Shown here: one piece after another, positions 36,744-48,700 of the stretch
How positions within the stretch are numbered: position 1 is the first letter of the stretch
Layout: each line of letters starts with the position of its first letter
NCBI GenBank assembly: GCA_946811185.2
Contig: OX328099.1
Span: forward strand, 35,947,299 to 36,011,298
Direction: 5' to 3'
DNA length: 64,000 nt
From: Hippopus hippopus
Lineage: Eukaryota; Mollusca; Bivalvia; Cardiida; Cardiidae
The notes under the pieces: model-generated
What the model saw: only the letters and a program-made list of their open reading frames with translations
The model's database searches: none
What the model was told of the DNA's origin: nothing
Program-made: the position numbers and the translations under genes

Positions 36744-39700
36744 CTGAAAGGAATATAAATCTAACTTCAATCAGTAAGTACATGTACACTTTCCTGCAGC
36801 TTTTGTAATAGTTTAACTCTTTACTAAACAATCCCAAATTTAACCAACAAAAAAAAAGCTTTTCAAAAAATAGGGGAAAAGGAGAAAATGTTGGTAACAA
36901 GCATTTTCTCCTTTTCTTTCAGTGTTTTCTACCTTTTTAATGACAAACCCCTTAGTTTGAGTCTGAATTTGGTTACCAGTATTCTCTCTTTTTCCCACAA
37001 TGTATTCCCTTTAATAGATATTTTCCGCCAATTGAACCATATTTAAATTGCCATACTGTCATCTGTTAAATACTAAAAAGGGAGCCTAGTTAAGATTTCT
37101 TGAATGTACATGTAAATAACTTTTTTTTTATGAAAATACTGATAAATACTATGACATATTTATTTCTCTGCAAATGTAAAGAAACTTGATAGCTACATTG
37201 AGTCATAAGGTGAAAATGTAGAGTTTAAATAATGGGATGGTTGTGCGGCAACTGGTAACTGGGTCTGTTTTCATGAGATCACCTTTTGCTTAGTTCTGTA
37301 TGACCCAAGATAACATTCAATGACAAAGGTGGCTAGCGTCTTTCAAAACATGCATTGATTTATATCAAAGGTTCAATATAACATCCATCTTTACATCACA
37401 GGGCATTCAATCTCTTCATTAAATTACCTTTCGTCAATCTGCATGTGTAGGTTGTGATACTTTCATTTCTGGAACTATTGATGCCATAAGCTCATCTATT
37501 GTCTGAGGCTGTACTTTATGCACAATGTATCGAATGCTTTGATTGTGAGTGATGCTGTTTGGCATTCCGTCTTAAAGACAGTAATAAAGCAGCTGCAACA
37601 ATTACCATGAATGCTATTTCTGGCTCTTTCCTTGAGGCAAAATTTTATGTCAGTACTTTGTAGTGTTTAGCTAGATAGTGCAACACAACACACAGCCCAT
37701 AGCATATCGGAAAGGTTAGAAAGCAAGTCAGGAGTGATCCTGAAAACAGAGCCAACATGACCCCCTCACTTGCTGGACATACAAGCCCTTTGGACTTTTC
37801 TGCGGGGCTAAGTGGACAAAGTACAGCCTCAGACAGTAGACTGATGATCTCAGTAGTTTCAGGGATGAGACTGATCACATCCCCAATATGAAGATTGATG
37901 AAAATTAATTTCATGAAGGGACTAAATGCCCTGAAACATGACAAGAGCACCGCATGCAGGTGCCAACACTAGGCTGTAAGTGCTTGAGTTTCAGTGAAAT
38001 TTGGCTGCAAGTGCTTTATTTTCAGTGAAATTCTAAGTTGAAATGGGGCATAACTATGTCAAAAATATTTTGATGGTTACCTACCCTTGTTAAAAAGTTT
38101 CTCCTTTTGATAGTTTACAACTGGTCCAAGTTTGAATTAAATAATTATCATCAGTAATAAGAAAGATACAAAAAAAGTCAAACTTTTTAAAAAAATTCTA
38201 CATCGAAAAAGGCATAACTGTCTCAAAAATACTCTGATGGCTACTTGCTTCTATTTTATTGGTTCCCCTTTTGATAGTTAACAACTAGTCCAAGTTTGAA
38301 GTAAATATCTTTAGTAATAACAGAGATATTAGAAAAATTCAATTTCTTTGCCAACAGACAATGCGGGCAATGATGCTGGAGCTATGATAAAAACTCAGTG
38401 TTTTCTTCAAAAACAGCTGAGCTAGGAATGGATTGCATTTTGAACATTTAATGTATGTTTTGCAAGGCACTAGCTGCCTTTACTGTTCATGTCATAAAAC
38501 TGTATTCTTACACTAATTAAGTGTTATATATCTACTGTGTTACCATTACAAATAATATACCTGTAAGTAACAATAGCTGCCAAAATTAACCAAAGTGTGT
38601 GTTAAAATGCATTTAAATTTAAATCATATCATTTAAAAGTATGGAAATTATTGTTCTGAAGTTGGCATTCTGTTCTTGTACTGTCCATTCAAGTGTTAGT
38701 TGCTGGCAGAGAAGGTGATTTCAAAACTAGGCAAAAAAACGGCAGGTCACTCTATCTTTTGTTTACTTTTTTCTTGATTTTAAATTTTTTTCTGCCAATG
38801 ACTTACACTTACACCCACCACACAATAAAGATTGTCATCCTCACATTAATTTCCATACTTTTAAATGGTATGATTTAAATTCCATTTAAACACCTGCATT
38901 TTTTGTTTTGTTTTGTTTTTTTGCCACTATTTGGCCTTTACACATATCTGACAGTGTAACATATATTACAAAAGACCTTGAATGTATCAAGTTTTGATAA
39001 CAAACAGTGCTGATTATTCTTACTTTCTTTAACCATTTACCAGACAACAAAATGTTTAAATGGTCTTAATTAAAAACATTTGAAAACAAAAAATCAATTT
39101 GACTGAAATGATGGGATTTGTCTTTGAAATGATTTAAACACTGTGGGACAAGGAAAGGATACTGCTTACCAGTATTAGAATTTTAAGAAGAGTCCAAAAC
39201 TGACAGCATTTTTGACTCAAGTGATGGGATTTGTCTTTGAAAGGGAAGAAGACACTGTTAGTAAAGAAGAAAATGGCCTGTTTACCAGCATTTTCTCACT
39301 TTGCCTCAATATTTTCAACAGCATTTTTCCCTTGTCAAAAGATGGAATTGTTTAGTGAAGGGTTAGACCATTATCAGATTTTCTGGTACACTTTCACTCT
39401 GACACAGAACTTCTCATCTCTCTAAAATAGTCCAATATGCAACATCACTCGATCTATTAATCTAAGTCAGACGCTGTAAAAAAACAGCAACATGATTGCC
39501 TTAGCTATTCTGTCTCATGCAATCAGATGGTGAGTCCATGAATTTAGTATAACCCTATACTGCACAATCCTGAGCTTTAACTACCCTGAAAAAGAAATCT
39601 TTTGGAAACATTGTGGAAAATGAAAAAATGCTGGTTACCTACAATGTTTTCTACCATTTCTCAGAAAGATATTTTTGCCACATTAAATTTTTTGTGTGCA

Positions 39701-42700
39701 ACTGCTTTCAATTTGGATAGGCAAAAAATTTTGTTATCTGGTAAAGATTTAAAGTGGCCTTTTTAGATTTTTTGCTGCAGACCAAATTTTTTTTTTATAT
39801 ATATAACCAACAAAATATCCTTTGCCCTGCCAAGTTAAGAAACTTGATAGTTGCAAGTAGTTAGAAGGTTCAAATCTGGCGTTCAAAGAACGATTGATTG
39901 CTTTGCAGTCTAAACTCTGTCCATTTTTATGAGGTCAAATATGAAATCATCATACTTACTTGAACATGGTCCCATACAATAAAGCATGCTATTGATTATG
40001 TACCATTCCTACAAACCCTAGCAAAATTCTGGATGAATTTAAAAATACCTTAAGAGGCTATGTACTCCATTAAAGTACTGCCATTGAAAAATATTTGGTT
40101 CTTACATGTCTTTCTGCTTTCCAGGTGGTTTGACAGCTACCACTTTCTATAATGAATCATTTTTTGAGGTTGGTGCTTTTAATAAAAATCTGACTAGACT
40201 ACTTTAAAATGGTTAATAAATACAAGCCCTGCATACACCAATCAATCTATATTTTACCTAAAGCCTCTGCACATTCATGTCGAACCATGGGCTTTTCTTG
40301 GTCATCTCGGAGATTTTCTTCCAACTGTCTTACACAGGCATCACTCTGGATCTGGCCCAGAACATAGGCTATTTCATGTCGAAATAAAGCACTAGAACAT
40401 TTCAAACCTGAAACAAATTGTAGTTTAACCTTAACAAAGTTCAAAACAAAAAAATTACACTTCTGAGCACCTGTTTTCTTTGGCTTTGAATGAGCTGTGT
40501 AAACTGTAGACAGCCAAATCAACAAAATGTAGGGCCTGACTCTAACTTTTGAGGACTGTGTCCCAAAGTCGAATGATTTAGCAAATTATGTATGTGATAG
40601 TTAGAGGCAGTGGTGTTGGGTAGAGTGTCGAGTTCTCACATCAAAGGTTTCTACCTTTCCAAAAGTGAATTTCTATTCTTAAGTCACATCTATTTTGTCA
40701 TCTTAAAAGCTTTCCATTTGTTTGAGTCCAAAGTTTTATCATCAAGTAAAGGTTTTGGGTGTCTAGGAAGCAGTTATCGACAGTGAGTGATATAAAGAGA
40801 AAGAGCATTTTTCACAGTATATGGAAAAAAAATACAATGAACATGTATCTGTAATAAGTAGAACCTGTCTTGGTGGCCTCTATTTAACAAGCGATCTGTA
40901 TTTACACTTTACCAAATGACAAAATTTTAGACTTGGACAAATTCAAAGCATTTTCAGACAAAAAACTAAATGTGGTTCAAATGATTGGATTGTTTTCTGA
41001 CAGAAAATATTATGAGAAAATGCTGGTTACCAAGATGATCTCCTTTTCTCACAATGTTTCCTAATGCATTTTTTCTCAGAGTTGTTAAACTTGGAATTGT
41101 GTGATAAAGGGTTAAGCCAGCATACGGTGAGTTCTGAAGGAAAAACACCCTTTCAAATATACCTGTATTAAGCAAGCATCTGTCTTAACAAGCACTTTCA
41201 GTGTCTCTTGGATGCTTGCTTTAACCTTTATCACTCAATCCCGAGTTTAAATGACTCCAAAGGAGATGAATTTTGAAAACATTGTCGGAAAAGGATAAAA
41301 TGTTGGATACAAGCATTTTCTCCTTCTCCAACAATGTTTTCTGCCCTGTCAAAGATAGAAATCATCAGAAACATTTGTCAAATGTAAATGCTTTTAATTT
41401 AGTCCAGTCCAAAAATGTATCATTTGTCATCCTTTGCACGACTATCACATGTTTCGGGAACTTTCAACCCTAAGGTCTAAAACAGCATGAGAAAATGCAA
41501 GTAACAAGCATAAATGGAACACAGGACCTCTTCAATACAAATCCAGTACCTTAACCCATTACCAAATGACCCTGAATTTCAACCACACTGAGGAAGAACG
41601 CTTTAAAAGAAATATCATGAGAAGAGACAAAATGGTGGTAACTAGCATTTTTTTTCTTGTTTCCACAATTTTTTTTGCTCTTCCAAAGACAAATCCAGTC
41701 ATTTGAGACACATCCAGTTTATTGTCTACAAATCAATTTTCTTTCTACAAGTCTAAAAAATTTTCAGTCACTGAGTCATGAAAAACCCTTCTTCTTTCAT
41801 ATTTTGTAGCTCTTTTATCTCCCATGAAAGAGCCTCTTGAAGCCCCTAAAGAAGTATTTACAAGCATCATTTATTACAAATAGAGAAATTGCTCATTTCA
41901 TTTTCCAGCATTTTTCACCATGCTTTCATAGTTGTCTGTCCCTATTCAAACAAGAATATTTTGGAGTTGGCTTACTCTTCAACAATGAAAGAACTTGCTG
42001 ATGACAAACTGAATGAGACTCAATTGATGGGATTTTTCTTCAAAAGAGTGGAAACTATTGTGGGAAAAGGCAAAATGATGGTAACCAGCATTTTCTCCTT
42101 TTCCAAGAATGATTTTAAAAACCTTCTAAAGTCATTAAAACTGGTGATTATCTGTTAAAGGGCTATACATCTTAAGTTTAATTACGCCTGTACCATACAG
42201 AATTTATATCATTCTGTACTTCACTGCCACAAAGGTAGATGTTATTTAATTTACTATTACTGAATAGGAATAGGGGTGTATGGCAACATCAAAAGAGATG
42301 CAAAGAGTGTGGACAAAATTTAGACTGCATGTATGTTCAGGCTGATCTTGGTCTACAGTCTTCATGAAAACATCCAAATTTCCTATACAGTATTGGTGTA
42401 AAATTTCGTTTTGACAATATTCAAATTAGTCTAACCATATTTATTTTACAGCTGCTGTGAAGCAAGTTCTTACAACTTAAATTCATCACTCTCTATCAAT
42501 GCTTCTTGGAGAGCTTCTCGCACAATTTTAGGGTCATTTCAAATATAAGGCCCTTGAGAGTCTGAATTGCTCTAGTGACAGTGATTTTACTTATTTTCTA
42601 GTATACGCACACACAAACTCACACAAAAACAAAAAAGGGGGCAGGTAGTTGCTGCAACTGGATTTTAACCCACTAAGACAGCATAATTTGTTGGCATGAT

Positions 42701-45700
42701 GAATTAAACAAACAGTGAAATACCCGTAATCAAAGTCTATTTGTCAAAAGCAATAGTTTGGAATCCAGCCAGATTTAAAAGGGTTTCAGTACTCATTGTT
42801 AAACAATACCTGTAAGGTTCAAAGAAATGGGACCAATAATGTGGACTTTGTTAAGTGAACAAGACTATATCATCACATGGCTGCTTTTCCTAAACTGATA
42901 ACTGGATTTTCTTCATTTTCAAAGTAGTTCAATCCCTAGTACAGATAACTGTCCCCAAAGGCGATGTTACTATTTGACTGGTCGCCTCTGGGTACAGAGA
43001 CGATCGAGACAAAAACACTTCAAAGCTCCGCACAGATTTTGTGTGCAAGTTTGAAATCTCATAATTTTGCAAATAGAGCACAAAACTAGGATTTAAACAT
43101 ACCTGTTGCTTGCGTATTAAATAACCCTTCGTTTGAAACAGAAATAGCTCTTTATGTAATGAAAGATTTAATGATTTGTCTTTGGTCATGTTTGTTACTA
43201 AAAGTTAGTTGCATTTCACTGCAATACAGACTAAACCGACAAAAAAGAAAGTCAGTATAGTGCTCTATCTTTGCTACTGGAAAATTTACAATGGACTTGA
43301 GACGGTACGGTGTACAATAAATGTCCAAATATGAAAAAAATCACCGTAACGTCTCATTATTGAGTCTAGTTCAATCCCTTGATGATGCAAATGATCTGTG
43401 CAAGGTTTAAACAAATTGAATCAAAACTTCTGACTTTATCAGATTAAAGAGAAATGTAAATTTTCAACTTTAATTGCCTTCTTTTCCCTTACTAATAGTC
43501 ACATTTTTTTTCATAATTAGTAGTAGTAGTGTATATAATGTGCTTTCTGGCTCATTTTCCAAATCATTTTGTAACCTTTAAAAATCGGGTTACAGAATGA
43601 GGGAAATTCCCGACAATACTAAAAAATGCTAAAATTGCCCAGCATTTTTTTTAAAATGCCAAGATCAAAACGCCACCAAAAAAAGTTTGCACAAATTTTG
43701 CGGAAAGAGAGAAAAAAAAAACCCTAGAGGCGTGCACGATTTATAACCCGTTGAGGTTTTAAATTCCTTTTACGCCTCCTCTAATTTATAGTGCTTCCAA
43801 GCTAGAGTATTTATTTTGTCCTCTAAGATATACCTTTTATCGTCGTCAGAACTTAACGCTATTTTGTTCACCTCTTCCGTACTTACCTCGTGTTTATGGC
43901 TTCTAAACATGCTAATCTGTCTAAACTGTTCTTTTCCCGTAAACAAGCAATCTTTGTAATTGCTAAAGTTTATCTCATTCTTAATCACCCTCCCTTTAAC
44001 TCCTTTACACCTCTTTTCTTCCTTTCCCTCCAAAGTTTTGTAAGCATAAAGTTTTGCCCTTAAATCCACAAACTCCGTCATAATTTTACCACCTAGCTCA
44101 TTTTTAAACATCCCAATTACTTTCTTGTTGCACCCAGTTGGAATGCCAGAAGGATGATCTTTAGGATAGTTACTTGTGTCGAACTTTGCGGAAACGTCTG
44201 GGGCAATATCCTCGTAAAAGTCTTTCGTTTCTATCGCAAGGATAAAACTATCAGTATCCGTGTAAAGCAGTCTAACTTTTTTCGGTATTTTTCCTTAAAG
44301 TAGTGGTAAAAAGTGTTGTACATATGGGTCTTGCTGATGTCTAAAATGCACATTCCTAAGTAAACGGGCTTGTCTTATTTTATGCAGGGTTTTTTCATGT
44401 GAACCGCTACAAAGTCCTCGCCAAATTCGGTAGTATTTTTATAGTTTGGCTTTGCCGTGAACTTTTTATATTGCTTTCCGTCGTTAACTAAGTGTATATC
44501 TACTCTTTTTCTGAGGTTTTCCATAGTCTTACCAAAAACGGAGTTGTTCATGAGCTTAAAAAAATCTTTCTCAAACTCGTTGGTGGCTGTTGTTCTAAGC
44601 CCTATGTTAAGGTCAATGTAAGGTTTAAACCAGGTACTTTCTTTAAAGCTAATCCCTCGGTGAACTTTTACTAACTTTAAACCTAAACTAAGGTATGTTT
44701 TAAGAGCTTGGTAGTGTAAAACATAATTTCTCTTTGGTCCTAAGTTAGGAATAAGTTTTTTCCACTTTGTTTACCTTTAGACGCTCGGGAGCTGAAGGAT
44801 AGTTGTTGTGCAAATCATGCAGCTCTTTAGGGTAGTCTAAATCTACCTCCAAAATGCAGGGAATTTTTCCCCACTTCTTTAACTCTTCCTCAGCCATCCA
44901 TTTAAATCTGTGAGTAGGAAGTGGCTGGCTCATTGCCCAAGGGTAAAGACTGTTAACGTCTAAGTACAGCAGGTACTTTGTGGGTTTACTCTTGTTGTAC
45001 CGATCTCCCATGTACGGATTGTTAGCTTTACCGTATCTTTTAGTACACATGCTAACACCCCATCTTAAACCTAGCTCAACCATAAGTAGCATGTTGCGGT
45101 CCGATAAAAGTTCTAGTTTTACCTTTGTGGTTTTTAGTGCCACGTCCCAAGCTAAACCCGGAGCGGTATAATACCAAGCAGGATCTAAGTCGTAGTGTTT
45201 ACAACACGTATCTCTAAAGGTCTCAAAGACGTCTGCCAAAAGCAACACGTCTACTTTATTGTAAAGCCTAAGGTAATCTTCTAACGTTTCCCCCACTTCC
45301 GTCTATTAAAGCGCTCATGTTTACTGGTGTCGTCTCGGGGAAAGTATACTTATTAACCAACTCTTTAGCCTTTTTACGCGATGTCATAAGCTTTGTTACG
45401 GCCTTCTTTCCAGTATCCCCGATCGCCGTAATAACCGCGCTTTTTCCGGCTTCTAAAGCTTTTTTAGCTCCTTCTTTAGCCACGCTTTTACCGGCTTCCA
45501 AGGCTAAGGAAGCTAATGCCTTTGCCGCGTTGTTGGTAAAAAGCTTGGCAAAAAAGCTAGCGATGGAGTCGAAGATTCCGGATCCGCCATAAGCGTATTT
45601 TTTCTCAAAACCATGATTTTGTGGTATTAGCATCCTTTTTATAGAGCCAGCATAAGCTTTTTATAACTTGGTTTGTCTAAAATGTCTTGTCTTTTTAGTT

Positions 45701-48700
45701 CATCGCAAATGCTAACGATTTCGTTTCGGATTCCCATGTTGCCCGCGGTTTTACTGGCGAGTAAAAGATTTAGTCTCTCTAGCAACGCCTCGAGATCGCA
45801 GGGGGTAACGATGCCTTTTCCATAGAAACTTTTGTCAAACTCTTGCTCTTCTTCATAAAGGCTAGTGTCAGGATCTGGTTGTTTATTCTTACGAATTGGA
45901 CTTAAAAAACGCGTGCAACTTTGCTGTAATTCGTTCCAAATTTTACTTTGGACTTTGTTCCATTTTTTACCCATCCGACGTTTTGCCTTACCATCCAAAG
46001 TAAAACCTTCGTGTAGAGCGAGCGTATCCACCATGAGTTGTTTATAATTTTCTCGGTCTTTGTCAGAATAATTTTTAGGATTTATATCTACAACGAGGCT
46101 CCACAATCCGGGAGTTCCTTCGTAAGTTTTTCCAGCCACATTAAAGTCGTCGCCTTCTATTTCTACTAATCTGTTGCCTATATAGAAATTACCTTTAAAA
46201 TCTGGGCGCAGCCCGCTTAGGGTGTCAGTTTGGTGAACTTTGCCAGCCTTTGCTCATTTTATAAAAGGATCCGAAATTGGCCCATAAGATCCGTCCGAAA
46301 GCTTAGGCAAAGCGGGAACCGGCATGGCAGGCAAAACCTGAGGCATTGCTTGGCGTAGAGCTTGTATGCCTTCCTCTATAGGTATAAGCTCTTTCTCTAT
46401 CTTTTCAGCAACTTGTTTTTGGGACTCGGTAACGGGCTTAAGAAACTTACCGAGGTCTTCTTGCAAAACCCTTTCTCTGGTTCTCTCCTCTACCGATTTA
46501 TTCCAGATATTTTTTCTCATCTCAGAGAGCTCTTTTAAGAGTTTAATCTCATTGTCTAAGTTAGTAATCTTTACAAAGGACATCTCCTTTTTAAAGACAC
46601 TACATTTTTAAAACCTATTTTAAACCCTAATTCAAAGCTTGTTTACAACCCTGTTTTAAACTCCATTTTAAAGCCTATTTTAAAGCTTATTTTAGGCTTA
46701 ATTTTTATCGTAGTTCTGATGGTTTGCCACCAGCCTCCAAAAGGAATTCTGGGCTTCCTGTCTTCCCATCTCAATCAAGCTTTACCGCTAATCGTTGCGC
46801 AAAGTGTTTTTTTGGTGTCTGATTTCTTCTTTCATGCTACGGTATTTTTCCAACTCTTCCACAATGAGCTGAAATTCTTGGTTGCTAACCGCATTGTCAG
46901 AAAGCGCCTTGGAAATATGCGATGCGATAGTATTTAACTTTGCCAGCGCCAAAGTTTTAATCTTTTTGTGCTTTTCGGCTTTTACGGAGCACTTTCTAGT
47001 TACGTAGTGCCCTACGACGCTTAGGGCCCCCGTAATAATCGCGGCTCCCTCCATAGCCAAAATGGCAGGCGTAGCGATGACGGTTGACAAAAGGGCGACT
47101 CCACCGACCGAAAGAACCGTTGTCGTGGCTGTAAGAGAAATGTCCGCTGCGTCTACTGTTTTTACAGCTCTGTGATACTTTTTGCTCAAAGTTTCTCGTT
47201 TTTCCTTTTCGCGTTCTAGAATGGACTGGATCTCGTTAATTTTTTGGAGACGATAATTTTGCGCTCCTTCTTCCGGCGGAGCCGTTGGTAGTTTAGGATA
47301 AATACTTTTATCGGCGTCCATTTTATCGGCATCCATTTTTTAGTAGTAGAATTTTTAAGTTAAGTAGTAAAGTAAGCAGATGGGTTCTTTTTCTTCTAGG
47401 ACCGCGACTGCCTTACCTACATTAGTCAGAGTAACTAGAATATCTTCGGAATCCTCAAGAATGTTTTCGTTTTGCAAGTTTAGTCTTTCTTCTTTTGCGA
47501 GCTGTATGAGAGAAATTAAAACGACGCCCTTGACAAGCCCCACTCCGAATCTTAGGCTAATAACGCGATTTTCCCCGGGTTTTACTGCTAGTTTTTCTTG
47601 AGTAAAAATTTTCCAGGTCGTAGGATTTAGCTTTTCCGGAAGGTATCGAACTTTTCCCGGTTTCCAAAAAAACGTTTTTGGTTGTCTAGACCGGAGACAG
47701 TAAACATTTCCAAACTTGTGCATTTTATAAAATAAATTTATAACGATTTAACTCGTTATAAATTTTTTTAAACTCACCCCACACCAACAGTATCGTTTCC
47801 CGTTTTCACTATAGTAACGTATTTTTCTTTAACCTCGTTGTAAATAACCCCGGTATAAACCATGCTTCTACCAGGATTGTGTCTTTTATTTCGCTTTAAT
47901 TCTTCTGCTTGTTTAATTTTATACCATTCTCTTTTTGCTTCACGATAACTTTTTGAGCGCTCTTTAAGTTCTTCGTGTCTTTCGTCTTTTTCTGACTCCT
48001 GCTTTTCAGCGAGGATTTTTTCCAACTCTTGCTTTTCAGCGATGGCTTTTTTATCTTTTCTACGTTGCGCGCCTGATTTTCTACCCATTTTCCTGAAACG
48101 AGCGTAGCCGCGAGAAACCGTGCATTCAACCCCGAATTAATTTATAATGATTAAACTCGTTATAAATTTACAAGATCGCTCCCAGAATGGGAATATTAGC
48201 GAAAGGGCTGTTTGGACCCAAAAGAAGTCTGCGTCCGTCGGAAAACAGGAAAAGACCATCTCCTAAAGACTCGGCTTCATTCCCGGCCACAGGCTCTAAG
48301 AGAACACTTTTTCCATCAGTCTCAACTTTGCAAACGCAGCCGCCTTTCTTAAGAAAAAGCCCGTTACCCATAGCTTTCTGGACTCCCGAGCTCGCCAACC
48401 CGGACAAGGCACCCACTCCTAAAGCCAGGAGGACTGTTCTCGCTAGTGCCGGCAACGCCGCGGAAGCTAAACCGGCTAGCATTCCTAAAAATCCTCCTTG
48501 GATTTCAGTGTTGTATTTTAACTGCTTGGCGCTCATCTTAAGCGTGGTTCCCACACCATTTTGGTAGGCTTTAGCTATCCGGTTTATCTGCGTATTTGTC
48601 AAAGCGAGAACATGCTCTCCAGTTAGATCCTTGTGACCGAGCCGAATACTAGAGGGTCTCCTAGCTCTAATAGCAACTCGTAGCTTGTCTTTTTGGCCCT

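Noticed and set aside
37645..37950. 101-codon minus-strand frame in DOHH intron 4
   Set aside because: No domain, no splice context, and it is not needed for a complete DOHH.
47355..47723. Active dUTPase
   Set aside because: The fold-like spacing is suggestive but the catalytic Ser-Arg-Ser and Tyr motifs are missing, so only a dUTPase-like fold is proposed.
45317..48567. Plus-strand open frames across the Polinton minus-strand gene block (for example 48187-48567)
   Set aside because: They are antisense shadows of recognisable minus-strand genes and show no motif of their own.
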